Assembly: GCA_966674685.1 (NCBI GenBank)
Contig: CBKWJC010000018.1
Span: forward strand, 18,591 to 82,590
Origin: Thainema sp966674685
GTDB taxonomy: Bacteria; Cyanobacteriota; Cyanobacteriia; Phormidesmidales; Phormidesmidaceae
DNA: 64,000 bases
Direction of reading: 5' to 3'
The translations under genes and the position numbers were made by a program. This document shows, piece by piece, positions 1-9,236 of the stretch (its first letter is position 1; each line of letters starts with the position of its first letter). The notes under the pieces were generated by a model. That model was not told where the DNA came from, did no database searches, and was given only the letters and a program-made list of their open reading frames with translations.

Positions 1-1
1 G

Positions 2-1378
2 AGTAACTCGGTTGAGGTGTCTGTCCCCGATAACGAACCAGCTCCCGCCCAGATGCCGCCTCGCACCCAGTGGGAAGCACTGCGCGTGTTGCAGGCGATG
101 GGGTTTAAGGTGAATCCTAACCGCCTGGTATCAGATTCGCTGGAGGGCGTGATTGCCTATTTTGATGACTGGGATACGCGGCGTCACGACCTGCCCTATT
201 TAACGGATGGCGTGGTGGTCAAATTGAATAGTTACGACCTGCAATCAGAACTGGGCTTTACCCAAAAATTTCCCCGCTGGGCGATCGCACTTAAATATCC
301 CGCTGAGGAATTACCAACCAAGCTCAAAGCTGTGACGGTACAGGTGGGTCGCACTGGGGCGCTAACGCCTGTGGCTGAGCTGGAACCTGTACAGCTCGCG
401 GGCACCACCGTATCGCGAGCAACGCTGCACAATCGCGATCGCATTTTGGAACTGGATTTGCATCTTAGCGACACGGTGATCGTGCGGAAAGCAGGAGAAA
501 TCATTCCCGAAGTGGTGCGTGTGCTGCCGGAACTGCGGCCTATGGGAGCCGAGCCGTATCACATGCCCACCCACTGTCCCGAATGTGGTCAGCCCGTGGT
601 GAAGCCAGAGGAGGAAGCCGTTACTCGCTGTATCAATACGTCCTGTCCGGCTATTCTACGCGGATCGCTGAGCCACTGGGTCAGCCGCGACGCAATGGAT
701 ATTAACGGTGTGGGCGAACGGCTGATTCAGCAGTGGGTGGAGCAGGAGTTGGTTCAATCTGTGGCCGATTTGTATGACCTGACGGTGGACAACCTGCTGC
801 CGCTGGAGCGGATGGGCCAAAAGTCCGCCGAGAAATTAGTGCAGGCGATTCAAGATTCCACAGCGCGGCCTTGGTCACGGGTACTCTACGGGCTAGGCAT
901 TCGTCATGTCGGTAGCGTCAACGCCAAATTACTGACCGAGGCATTCCCCAGCGTGGAAGCACTGGCAGCGGCATCTCCAGAAGACATTGAACAGGTCTAC
1001 GGCATTGGTTCTGAAATTGCTCAGTCGGTTTATCAGTGGTTCCAAGTACCCGCGAATCAAGCGCTGATTGAACGACTCCGCACCGAAGGGCTACAGCTCA
1101 AGGCAGAACCGACTGCACCTGGAACAGAACCTGCAACGGCTTCAGCGCTGACTGGACAAACGTTTGTCTTAACGGGCACGTTGCCCACTCTCTCTCGCCA
1201 TGAAGCCAAAGATCTAATTGAGCAGGCAGGGGGCAAAGTGACAGGTTCCGTCAGCCGCAAGACCAATTACGTGGTTGTAGGCGAAGATGCCGGATCAAAA
1301 CTAGAAAAAGCGCAATCTTTATCGATTCCCCTCCTGACTGAGGCGGAATTGTTAAATTTGTTAAAGCCAAGTTCATAA
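2..1378 (+). CDS. ligA: NAD-dependent DNA ligase LigA, C-terminal two thirds (cut by window edge)
   Basis: Seals nicks in duplex DNA using NAD+ during replication and repair. The reading frame is open to the first base of the window, so the GTG at 17 is not taken as the true start. Counting from that GTG, the end of the nucleotidyltransferase domain is visible (DGVVVK at 64-69, ALKYPAEE near 91-98). The OB fold follows, then a four-cysteine zinc finger (C187, C190, C205, C210), helix-hairpin-helix repeats (about 220-350) and a C-terminal BRCT domain (about 375-453). LigA is normally about 670 residues, so roughly 200 N-terminal residues with the adenylated lysine lie outside the window. Identity is secure from domain order and motifs. 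Confidence 0.97.
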   Translation, partial: SNSVEVSVPDNEPAPAQMPPRTQWEALRVLQAMGFKVNPNRLVSDSLEGVIAYFDDWDTRRHDLPYLTDGVVVKLNSYDLQSELGFTQKFPRWAIALKYPAEELPTKLKAVTVQVGRTGALTPVAELEPVQLAGTTVSRATLHNRDRILELDLHLSDTVIVRKAGEIIPEVVRVLPELRPMGAEPYHMPTHCPECGQPVVKPEEEAVTRCINTSCPAILRGSLSHWVSRDAMDINGVGERLIQQWVEQELVQSVADLYDLTVDNLLPLERMGQKSAEKLVQAIQDSTARPWSRVLYGLGIRHVGSVNAKLLTEAFPSVEALAAASPEDIEQVYGIGSEIAQSVYQWFQVPANQALIERLRTEGLQLKAEPTAPGTEPATASALTGQTFVLTGTLPTLSRHEAKDLIEQAGGKVTGSVSRKTNYVVVGEDAGSKLEKAQSLSIPLLTEAELLNLLKPSS

Positions 1379-1496
1379 AGCTTGCTGAATTGTCACAGTC
1401 GTCAACCCTTGATTTTTGAGCATCGACGGGTATTTTTTGCTGCCAAATCAATACCTTTGGCGATCCCCACTGAGTGCGATCGCATTTGCGGAAACG

Positions 1497-1532
1497 TTAC
1501 GAATTCATTAGTCTTGACTATTAAATTCGTAA
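1497..1532. promoter_or_regulatory. Near-palindrome upstream of the 1609 gene
   Basis: TTACGAATT at 1497-1505 is mirrored by AATTCGTAA at 1524-1532, and the inner ATTAGTC/GACTAT bases extend the symmetry. It lies about 75 bp upstream of the next start codon. It could be an operator or a transcribed hairpin. No regulator can be named. Confidence 0.3.
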
Positions 1533-1608
1533 ACAAATCCTTCACACTGTCATGCAGGATTAACGAATCATCCACCGATCCGCTCAAAAATTCAGAGGTT
1601 AGCGTCCT

Positions 1609-2460
1609 ATGTCGTTTAGCGATGCTGATATTCAAGCCGTTTTGAAAGCTGCTGCCGCTCAGTGCGATTTTCTGGGTAGTCCACTCACGCCCCAACAGCG
1701 TCAGGTCTTGCAGCAGGTGATGTCTGCCCACCGCACGACGACCTCGAACGCACCTGATCCTGATTTGACAACGGATCAATCAGTTGCCGAAGATGCAACG
1801 CCGCATCTTGATTCGGACTTAATCTTAGATCAGCCTCAAGATCGGCCTGATGGTTCACCGATTAACAACGCAGATGAGGCAAGACAGCAAGCGATCGACA
1901 AATTAGAATCTGCCCTGCCCGATACCCATCAATCAAACTCGAATCATGCGACAGATGATAGTAGTGATGATTCAACCGACAATCCGCTGGACGACATGAC
2001 ACCGGAACACCGCAGTACGTTTCTGGCCTTTATTCAGCGGCAAAGTCATCAAACGGAAAACTGGAAGACTAGTTTATTAAATGATTGGCTCAGCGGCAGT
2101 AGTTCCGGTGAGCTTCAGTTTATTCGCGATTTCTACGGCCCGCAGTGGCTAAATCGGGTGGAGGCTACTCATCTCGCTAAATATCTGGAACCCCATGACC
2201 TGAAGCTGAAAGTTGGCGATCAGATTGAAGTCTCCAATGGCCTCTGGGAATGGGTGCAGGACAGCGGCCCCTGTTTACGGGAGTGGGTAACCTGCACCGT
2301 TATCGCCCTGCGAGAAAGCGAAGATGATGCCTTCACGACACCGGACAGCTATCGTCAGTTCACCACCTGCACCGTGCGATTTGAAAACGGACGCGAGTTT
2401 GAGATTCAAGGCATCTATGAATGGAATCGCTACAGTTGGCGCTGGCCGGAACCAGATTAA
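1609..2460 (+). CDS. Conserved hypothetical protein, acidic linker plus C-terminal domain
   Basis: No function is recognised. The 283-residue product has a short helical N terminus (1-45), a polar Asp/Ser/Thr-rich linker (about 45-130) and a compact C-terminal part (about 130-283) rich in Trp and acidic residues. There is no signal peptide or membrane segment, so it is probably cytoplasmic. An AGAGG Shine-Dalgarno-like sequence precedes the ATG. The gene ends 5 bp before the end of the convergent cyclase gene, with no obvious terminator between them. Architecture suggests a cyanobacterium-specific family, but that is inference. Confidence 0.8.
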   Translation: MSFSDADIQAVLKAAAAQCDFLGSPLTPQQRQVLQQVMSAHRTTTSNAPDPDLTTDQSVAEDATPHLDSDLILDQPQDRPDGSPINNADEARQQAIDKLESALPDTHQSNSNHATDDSSDDSTDNPLDDMTPEHRSTFLAFIQRQSHQTENWKTSLLNDWLSGSSSGELQFIRDFYGPQWLNRVEATHLAKYLEPHDLKLKVGDQIEVSNGLWEWVQDSGPCLREWVTCTVIALRESEDDAFTTPDSYRQFTTCTVRFENGREFEIQGIYEWNRYSWRWPEPD

Positions 2461-2465
2461 TTGGC

Positions 2466-5273
2466 CTACTTCGTTTTCATTGTATACACACCGCCCCAGT
2501 CATCTGGCGGCGGAGCAACCTTGTAATCCTCAGAACGACTGATAAACAGCTTGCAGGCTTCATCGGATCGGCCCAGTGCCTGTGGACTGAGATTGTAGGC
2601 GTCCTTAAAGATGCGAATGGCCTGCTCAAAATGACCGTTGGTGTAAGCGACTCGTCCTTGCCGGAACATTTCTAAGAAGGTTTCCAAATCGGCTGACAGC
2701 GGGTGCTCTTTGAAATCGAGCACATCGTAGATGCCGACGGGTTCATTCTTGCCCTTCACCCGAATCAGATCCAGTTCGCGCACCCAGACCATTGGCTTAC
2801 ACATCTCATAGGTGTGCTCGCTGATCACGATGTCGCAGCCGTACTGTTTGGTGATGCTTTCCAAGCGAGAGCTGAGGTTGACCCCGTCGCCAATGACGGT
2901 ATATTCCATTTTCTTCTGGGAGCCGATATTGCCGGAAACCACTTCGCCGGAACTAATGCCAATACCGATCCGAATTTGGGCTTCCGACTGACCTGCTCGC
3001 TCACGGTTGAACACCTCTAGCCGATGGCGCATATCGAGCGCTGACTTGACTGCGGCTAGCGCATGGTTCTCCAGCGGCAGTGGCGCACCAAAGACAGCCA
3101 TTAGGGCATCGCCGATGAACTTGTCGAGGGTGCCTTCACAATCGAAAACGGCCTCAACCATCGTTTCAAAGTAGTCGTTGAGCAACCGCACAACTTCCGC
3201 CGCTTCCAAATTCTCAGTTAGGGTTGTGTAGCCGCGAATATCGGAGAACAGGATGGTGACTTCTTTCCGTTCGCCCTCCATCAGCGCATCTTCACCCAGC
3301 GCCATTACTCGTTCGGCCACACCGGGCGTCATATAGCGGTAGAGCGTGGTCTTCATCCGCTTCTCTTGGCTGATGTCTTCCAAGACCACCAAACCGCCCC
3401 GGACTCCTCCTTCTGGGTTAGTCAGAGGATTGACCGTTAAGTTAATGCTGCGCTCCACCTGCTGAACCTGGGCGGCGGGAATCAAGCGCGGCCAAGGCAT
3501 GGCTTCGGCGGCTGGTGTGGACTCATGGCCGTTGCCGTTGGTGCTTTCGGATTCCGGTGAAGGTGCGATCGCACCCTCAGTTTGCTCTAAATAACAGCGA
3601 TTCCAGGGCAGATAAACATCGGTATTCTTCGCAGCCGGAATCGCCAAAATCGACAGTTTTGTGCCACTCTCTATGGTTTCTACTGTGTTCTGCAAGCCAT
3701 TTACATCACTCTGTGCCGACGAAATCTGAGACGCGATCTGAACTGTATCTTCGCCGCCCGGAGACAGCGTGTAAATGCCTACACACAGTCCTTGCTCTGG
3801 CACGTACTGCCGCACCGCATTTTGCAGACTGTCTACTAACCGCCCTTGCAACCCATCTAGCGGCACAACTTCCCAAACAAAGCGATTCAGCAGGTTGGAT
3901 TCCCAAAGCTGTCGCAGCTTGCTGTTGACGGCCTCCCGGCTATTGGCAGCTTTGCTACGGGCTTTTTGCTGCTCTGCCGAATTTTGAACGCTGTCATGCT
4001 CGTTACTGGCTTTTTCCTGGAGTGGACAACCCAGCAGTTGGAGAGCCGCATCGTTAATCGTGACAATTCGACCCGACATATCCGTGGAAATCACCGCATC
4101 GGACAGGCTTTGCAGCATGTCTTTCTGGTACTGCTTTTCCACCAAAACGTTTTCAAACAGTTGGGCATTCTCCAGCGCCACACCTGCCTGGATGTTAAAC
4201 GCCCGCATAAACTCTTCATCCGAGTTGGTAAAGCTGCCCTGATGCTTATTGATCAACTGCGTGACGCCAATCAGTGCCCCAGAGGAGTTGAAAACGGGCA
4301 TACAGAGAATATTGCGCGTCAGATAGCCCGTGCGCTTGTCGGAACTGGGGTCAAAGCGGGGATCTTTATAGGCATCTGGAATGTTAACGGTTTCGCCCGT
4401 TGAGGCAACGTAGCCCGCAATTCCTTTATCGGCGGGAAAGCGCAGCTCAATGATGCTGGTGTTGTCAGCGTTAGCGACTTTTGACCAGAGCTGGTTTTTA
4501 TCGCGATCGAGCAGAAACAGCGTACTGCGATCGGCACTCATCAAGTCACGGGCTTCATCCATCACCACCCGCAGCGTTTTTTCGAGATCCAGGGTTTGTC
4601 CTAAGCAGGACGTTGCCTTCAGCAGCGCTTCCACTCCTTTCTGGTTGCGAGCCGCAATGTAGAACTTATTGCAGCTTTCTAAAATAATACCGATGGAGGC
4701 CGCGAATTCTCTAAAACTGCGCTCATCCTGCTGATCGAACGGTGCGTTGCCGATTTTATTTAGCAGTTGCACAACGGCCACGACCTCATCATTCGAGGTG
4801 AAAATGGGCAGGCAAAGAATGTTGCGCGTCCGGTAGCCCGTTTTCTTATCGACTTCGGGGTTGAACAGCGGATGGCTGTAGGCATCGGGAATATTCAGGC
4901 ACTCTCCCGTTGTGGCGACCTGCCCGGCAATTCCCTTACTCATGGGAATGCGGATTTCCAGGGAGTTTTCGGCAATTTTTGACCAGAGCTGCTTCTTCTC
5001 CCGATCCACCATGAAGATCGTGGTGCGCTCAGCCTGCAAGATCTGACCAATCTTGAGCGTAAATGCTTCCAGGATTTGCTCCAGCATTCGCTCTAGATTT
5101 TCATTATTGATCATGTCGATCGCCCGCAAAAAATGCTCAAATTCGCGGGTTATTTGATCGAGCAGATCAATAAATTTAGGCGTGGGCAGATCCTGAACAC
5201 GGTGAGTCAGATTAGCAGAGTTGTTAACCTGAGAAATCGCAGCCAGCATGCTGCTAGGAGTCGAGGAAGTCAT
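2466..5273 (-). CDS. Class III adenylate cyclase with tandem GAF domains and a PAS-like domain
   Basis: Predicted to make cAMP from ATP in response to small ligands. Of 935 residues, GAF 1 spans about 55-205 and GAF 2 about 225-375; both carry the same GIAGxVA...LNIPDAY-type core. A PAS-like stretch starts near 385, followed by a variable linker (about 430-640) and the cyclase domain (about 668-853). Metal-binding aspartates are D678 (FSDIRGY) and D722 (IGDALM). Adenine-selecting residues look like K788 and T792 (KKMEYTVIGD), the Lys/Thr pair seen in cyanobacterial CyaB-type adenylate cyclases. N799 and R803 match the transition-state residues. No membrane segment is visible. Adenylate rather than guanylate specificity rests on K788/T792. 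Confidence 0.92.
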   Translation of the reverse strand: MTSSTPSSMLAAISQVNNSANLTHRVQDLPTPKFIDLLDQITREFEHFLRAIDMINNENLERMLEQILEAFTLKIGQILQAERTTIFMVDREKKQLWSKIAENSLEIRIPMSKGIAGQVATTGECLNIPDAYSHPLFNPEVDKKTGYRTRNILCLPIFTSNDEVVAVVQLLNKIGNAPFDQQDERSFREFAASIGIILESCNKFYIAARNQKGVEALLKATSCLGQTLDLEKTLRVVMDEARDLMSADRSTLFLLDRDKNQLWSKVANADNTSIIELRFPADKGIAGYVASTGETVNIPDAYKDPRFDPSSDKRTGYLTRNILCMPVFNSSGALIGVTQLINKHQGSFTNSDEEFMRAFNIQAGVALENAQLFENVLVEKQYQKDMLQSLSDAVISTDMSGRIVTINDAALQLLGCPLQEKASNEHDSVQNSAEQQKARSKAANSREAVNSKLRQLWESNLLNRFVWEVVPLDGLQGRLVDSLQNAVRQYVPEQGLCVGIYTLSPGGEDTVQIASQISSAQSDVNGLQNTVETIESGTKLSILAIPAAKNTDVYLPWNRCYLEQTEGAIAPSPESESTNGNGHESTPAAEAMPWPRLIPAAQVQQVERSINLTVNPLTNPEGGVRGGLVVLEDISQEKRMKTTLYRYMTPGVAERVMALGEDALMEGERKEVTILFSDIRGYTTLTENLEAAEVVRLLNDYFETMVEAVFDCEGTLDKFIGDALMAVFGAPLPLENHALAAVKSALDMRHRLEVFNRERAGQSEAQIRIGIGISSGEVVSGNIGSQKKMEYTVIGDGVNLSSRLESITKQYGCDIVISEHTYEMCKPMVWVRELDLIRVKGKNEPVGIYDVLDFKEHPLSADLETFLEMFRQGRVAYTNGHFEQAIRIFKDAYNLSPQALGRSDEACKLFISRSEDYKVAPPPDDWGGVYTMKTK

Positions 5274-5615
5274 AGTGTGACAGCACTCAAGAGAGACCCG
5301 GTCAGTCGAATACAGTGGCTAAGTGACTATAGCCTATCCCTAGATTGCCACGGGTAAGTTTGATAGTAACACCAGCATATTCCATTTTCCGGGAATAGGC
5401 TGTTCGCACTTACGGATCGACGGAGCCGCGATCGCAAATCATCACAAATTGCAGAATGGGATGCTAAAACTCTAACGGTTTACTCCCAAAACCGCTAGCA
5501 GCCTCGTATACAGAATCTTGAGACACCCTGTTGTAAGGGCGAGTTTGGTTGATTCTGCTTAATTTAGATGTCATAACTGACGGCTAAACCCGCCCCTACG
5601 TAACGCTAAATCGAG
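5274..5615. other. Intergenic spacer between cyclase and sqdX
   Basis: No ORF is supported. It contains the upstream region of the leftward cyclase gene and the repeat element at 5533-5599. A TGACTATAGCC segment near 5321 resembles one end of the 95-bp elements found at 28.1 and 47.0 kb. Confidence 0.6.
5533..5599. repeat. 67-bp GC-rich inverted-repeat element, copy 1
   Basis: Ends are GTAAGGGCGAGTTT (5533-5546) and AAACCCGCCCCTAC (5586-5599), inverted with two mismatches. Its reverse complement aligns with the element at 33038-33106, including the internal GCCGTCA segment, so the two are dispersed copies of one small non-coding repeat in opposite orientation. Confidence 0.75.
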
Positions 5616-6752
5616 CTATGCGGCCAGTGGCAGAGATGGACGGGCTGACAACACAGTTTGATAGAACTTTTGCAGTTGTCGCGTTGCTGCTGCCCAGCCC
5701 CACAGTTCAGCTTCAGCCCGCGCATTTTTTTGCAGGAGCTGGCGCTCATCCATGCGGGCGAATAGTTTCTGGGTTGCTGCGATCGCACCATTTTCTTCCA
5801 GCGGATCAAACAGATAGCCATTCACGCCGTCAGTGACGATATCGGGAATGCCGCCGGAGCGAGCCGCGACCACAGGACAGCCTGCTGCCATTGCTTCTAG
5901 TAATACCAAACCTAATGTCTCGGTGCGCGACGGGAAGATAAAGGCATCGGCAGAGGCAAACGCTGAGGCGAGGTCATCGCCAGCTAGGTAGCCAACAAAA
6001 TGGGTGGGCGTATCTTCAAAATGCTTTTCCAGTTCAGGCCGATAAGGGCCATCACCAACGAGAGCCAAGCGCGCATTGGGAATCGATTCTAGTACGGGCT
6101 TGATATTAGTAATCTCTTTCTCCGCCGATAGCCGACCCACGTATAGCAGTAGCGGATCGTCAGGGTGACCTTGGCTCAAGTGCGATCGCATGTCTGCACG
6201 AGCCTGATCGGGACGGAATAACTCGGTATCTACTCCCCGCTGCCACACTTCCACCCGCTCAACGCCATGCTCCGTCAGTTCAGTCTGCATGGCGGTTGAG
6301 GTACAAAGATTGAGAACAGCCTGATTATGTCCTGCTTTAATCAATTCCCAGAGAAATCCCTCCAGCATGCCTAAGCCATAATGCTCCAGATACTTAGGCA
6401 GATGAGTATGATACGACGCGACCAGCGGTACCTGTAAGCTTTTGGCGTAGTACAGCCCAGCCAGTCCCAAAACCGCTGGATTCACCACATGAATCAAATC
6501 GGGATTAAAGTCTTCCAGCACTTGGCGAATGGATGGACGGGGTAGCGCTAGCTTCAGTTCTGGATAGAGCGGTAACGGAAACCCAGGCACCCCATAAATT
6601 TTTGCCCCCATATATTCGGTGAGCCCGCCTTCGGGAGAGACAACAAGCACCTGATCTCCCATGCGCTGTAGGTGCTCTACCGTATGTTTGAGGCGCGTGA
6701 CGATGCCATCAACTTTCGGCAGGAAGGTTTCCGTAAACAGGGCAATTCGCAT
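5616..6752 (-). CDS. sqdX: Sulfoquinovosyltransferase SqdX (GT4 glycosyltransferase)
   Basis: Transfers sulfoquinovose from UDP-sulfoquinovose to diacylglycerol, the last step of sulfoquinovosyldiacylglycerol (SQDG) synthesis at the membrane. The start chosen (MRIALFTETFLPKVDG) is 31 codons inside the longest ORF and matches the usual N terminus of the family. The resulting 378 residues fit the family. The N-terminal Rossmann domain has the DGIVTRL segment, and the C-terminal domain has YVGRLSAEKE and a PSRTETLGLVLLEAMA donor-binding region. It lies 146 bp downstream of sqdB on the same strand, the expected pathway partner, so the two are probably one operon. Confidence 0.95.
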   Translation of the reverse strand: MRIALFTETFLPKVDGIVTRLKHTVEHLQRMGDQVLVVSPEGGLTEYMGAKIYGVPGFPLPLYPELKLALPRPSIRQVLEDFNPDLIHVVNPAVLGLAGLYYAKSLQVPLVASYHTHLPKYLEHYGLGMLEGFLWELIKAGHNQAVLNLCTSTAMQTELTEHGVERVEVWQRGVDTELFRPDQARADMRSHLSQGHPDDPLLLYVGRLSAEKEITNIKPVLESIPNARLALVGDGPYRPELEKHFEDTPTHFVGYLAGDDLASAFASADAFIFPSRTETLGLVLLEAMAAGCPVVAARSGGIPDIVTDGVNGYLFDPLEENGAIAATQKLFARMDERQLLQKNARAEAELWGWAAATRQLQKFYQTVLSARPSLPLAA

Positions 6753-6898
6753 AACCTTGCTATTGATCGCTGATTTAAGTAAACGACTGGTTGGAAAGAC
6801 GCAGGGGTCGGATTTAGGTGTGTTAGATGGGTGGGCAGTGCCCACCCTGCACTTGAGAGCCTAATTTCGAACCATGAAAGGTGAGACGGAGGACGAGG

Positions 6899-8050
6899 TT
6901 AACGACGCCACTTCACCTTCGGCAGGATCTGCTCCTTGTCAACCCGATGCTTATACTTCACAGCAAAGTTAAGTAGTGAATCCAGCAGCGAATCGGATAG
7001 GTAGTGCGGCTGCAGTCCCAATTCCAGTAGGTTGGTATTTTTGGCGTTGAAGTAGTGATCTTCTGCCTCAACCCGAGGATTCTCTAGGTGATCAATTTCG
7101 ACATCGAGACCCATCGTGGTACCAGCCTGCTTGACCATCATGGCCAAGTCGCCCACGCTAAACATTTCAGTAAACTGGTTGAAGACACGGAATTGACCTG
7201 GCTCTGCTGGGTTTGCGATCGCAAGCTCCACACAGCGCACAGTGTCACGAATATCCAAGAACGCACGAGTTTGACCACCCTTACCGTAAACGGTGAGGGG
7301 ATGACCAACAGCAGCCTGAATACAGAAACGGTTGAGCGCCGTACCAAAGATGCCGTCATAGTCCAGACGGTTAATCAGCAGTTCGTCCATGCCCGTTTCT
7401 TCGGTCAGGACACCATAAACCACCCCTTGATTCAAATCCGTAGCTCGTAGCCCCCAGATTTTGCAAGCGAAGTGAATGTTGTGCGAATCGTGTACCTTAC
7501 TGAGGTGATAGAACGAACCCGGCTGCTTCGGATAGGGCAGGGTATCCTTCCGACCATTGTGTTCAATGGTGATATAGCCCTCTTCAATGTCAATATTGGG
7601 CGTACCGTACTCGCCCATCGTGCCTAGCTTCACGAGATGGCAGTCCGGGAAGTGGTCGCGCAAAACGTACAGCAGGTTCAGATTACCCAGCACGTTGTTG
7701 GCCTGGGTTAGCACCGCATGTTCACGGTCAATCATCGAAAATGGAGCTGAGCGCTGTTCTCCAAAGTGAATGACCGCGTCCGGCTGGAACTGAAGCATAG
7801 ACTGTTCCAGGAACGGATAGTCGTTGATATCGCCAACGAACAGGTCAATCGTTTTGCCTGTTAAATCTTTCCAGCGCTGTAATCGCTGCTGAATCGGAGC
7901 AATCGGGGTCAGGGTATCGATGCAAAGCTGCATGTCCCAGTGCCGACGCACCAGGTTGTCGAGAATGCCGACCTCGTATCCGTGGTTTGAAAGGTGGAGC
8001 GCTGTCGCCCACCCGCAATATCCATCGCCGCCAATAACTAGGACTTTCAT
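6899..8050 (-). CDS. sqdB: UDP-sulfoquinovose synthase SqdB
   Basis: Converts UDP-glucose and sulfite to UDP-sulfoquinovose, the head-group donor for SQDG. It belongs to the NAD-dependent extended SDR/epimerase family. The N terminus has the dinucleotide-binding GGDGYCGW motif (8-15), with the catalytic Tyr/Lys in the FYHLSKVHD segment. FGEQRSAPFSM and TDLNQGVVYG are characteristic of SqdB. Length of 383 residues is normal. It is the upstream gene of the sqdB-sqdX pair. No convincing tandem Pho box was found in the spacer, although sulfolipid genes are often phosphate-responsive in other organisms. Confidence 0.96.
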   Translation of the reverse strand: MKVLVIGGDGYCGWATALHLSNHGYEVGILDNLVRRHWDMQLCIDTLTPIAPIQQRLQRWKDLTGKTIDLFVGDINDYPFLEQSMLQFQPDAVIHFGEQRSAPFSMIDREHAVLTQANNVLGNLNLLYVLRDHFPDCHLVKLGTMGEYGTPNIDIEEGYITIEHNGRKDTLPYPKQPGSFYHLSKVHDSHNIHFACKIWGLRATDLNQGVVYGVLTEETGMDELLINRLDYDGIFGTALNRFCIQAAVGHPLTVYGKGGQTRAFLDIRDTVRCVELAIANPAEPGQFRVFNQFTEMFSVGDLAMMVKQAGTTMGLDVEIDHLENPRVEAEDHYFNAKNTNLLELGLQPHYLSDSLLDSLLNFAVKYKHRVDKEQILPKVKWRR

Positions 8051-8351
8051 GTGCTCAATCTTGCTTGCTGATACTCGCTCAATCTACCAGGTTTATGGAT
8101 CATCTAAACAATCCAGTTGAAAATTTATTTTGACTATTTTGCCTTACTATTCCATTCAATTCGAAGTTAGGCAATGGGTTCCAGCAGAATGCTGATAGCT
8201 TTCCACAAAACAAGCTAAATTCGCTATCTGGTGTTAGCGTTAACCCTAAAGAATAAAACTAAGACAATAGGATATCGCTTAATTCAATTCTTATGAACCC
8301 ACTTAAGAGATGATTTTTCTCAATTATTCGCTTCCCGTTCAAATCAGTTGA
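8051..8351. other. Spacer upstream of sqdB
   Basis: AT-rich, no ORF supported. It should contain the sqdB promoter (leftward) and the 3' end of cpcT. A single GTTAACCCTA-like motif is present near 8240, but without the tandem copies expected of a Pho box. Confidence 0.4.
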
Positions 8352-8945
8352 TTAAACGGACACTTCATGCGAATAATCACCCCAGCGCACAAAGTAGAAC
8401 GGCCCCGCCACAGATCCCCAAACGTGTTCATCAGTCTCGGGATCGCGTCCTCGGTCGTGGCTAATAAACTTATCGGCATCAATTTCAAAGGTGCTATCAA
8501 GATAAGTTGTTTGACCTTTGCGAACAACTGTGCATTGTTTTCCTGGCTCCACATATCCCTGAAAACCATGCTGCGTGCGCTCGACAATCATGTTGCAGCC
8601 TGGCAGCTTTTCAACGTCTTCTGCCTGCATTTGGCCTAAGAGAGCCAAGTCACGCGAGGCGCCGTAGAATTTTTCTGCGTCTTTGATGATGTAGTTTTCA
8701 ATCTCTATTTGGCCGTTGCGCTGAATCAGGTTCAGAACCCGCGATCGGTAGGGGCGATTCAGCATGTAGTCATACGCCTGTTCCACGTAGAGACTCATGC
8801 CGGAGAGGAAATTGTTTGGCAATGGCCGCATGCAAACCCGAATATGGGCAAAGAACGGAGGATTTTCAAAGGCTTGTTCCTGGTTACTAAAGTCAGCCGC
8901 CATCAGACGAGCCAAGCGCACCATGTCGTCGTTCAATTGTGTCAT
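8352..8945 (-). CDS. cpcT: Phycobiliprotein chromophore lyase, CpcT/CpeT family
   Basis: Attaches phycocyanobilin to a cysteine of a phycobiliprotein beta subunit; CpcT acts on Cys-153 of beta-phycocyanin. The 197-residue protein starts with the family's LARLMAADFSNQEQAF segment, followed by FAHIRVCMRPLP and MSLYVEQAYDYMLNRPYRSR, and ends with the WGSVAGPFYFVRWGDY barrel strand. There is no signal peptide. Flanking genes are not phycobilisome genes, so this is a stand-alone lyase. CpcT rather than CpeT is favoured by overall sequence, but the two are close. Confidence 0.9.
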   Translation of the reverse strand: MTQLNDDMVRLARLMAADFSNQEQAFENPPFFAHIRVCMRPLPNNFLSGMSLYVEQAYDYMLNRPYRSRVLNLIQRNGQIEIENYIIKDAEKFYGASRDLALLGQMQAEDVEKLPGCNMIVERTQHGFQGYVEPGKQCTVVRKGQTTYLDSTFEIDADKFISHDRGRDPETDEHVWGSVAGPFYFVRWGDYSHEVSV

Positions 8946-9236
8946 AACGCTGATGAAATATACGATTCAGACCCTATACACAAGGCCGTAGAAGCTAGAT
9001 GATCCCCATTTTAGGATGATTGATCCCTCCAGACTCACAGTCAGCTCAATACAAAACTTGCGGTACAGGACTGGGATCAGCAGTTTCAGGGGTGGTTAAT
9101 CAAACGATAATGTCCCATTAATTACCTTGGAAATGCAGAATGATAAAAGTTTTAGTCTGATTTCAATCTCTTAGAGATACGGGTTTGAGTTCTCTTTGGG
9201 CGCAACTCTATCAAATTAAACGCTATGAAAATAGTG

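Noticed and set aside
8051..8351. Possible Pho box upstream of sqdB
   Set aside because: Only one TTAACC-like motif was found, without the tandem spacing required for PhoB-type binding.
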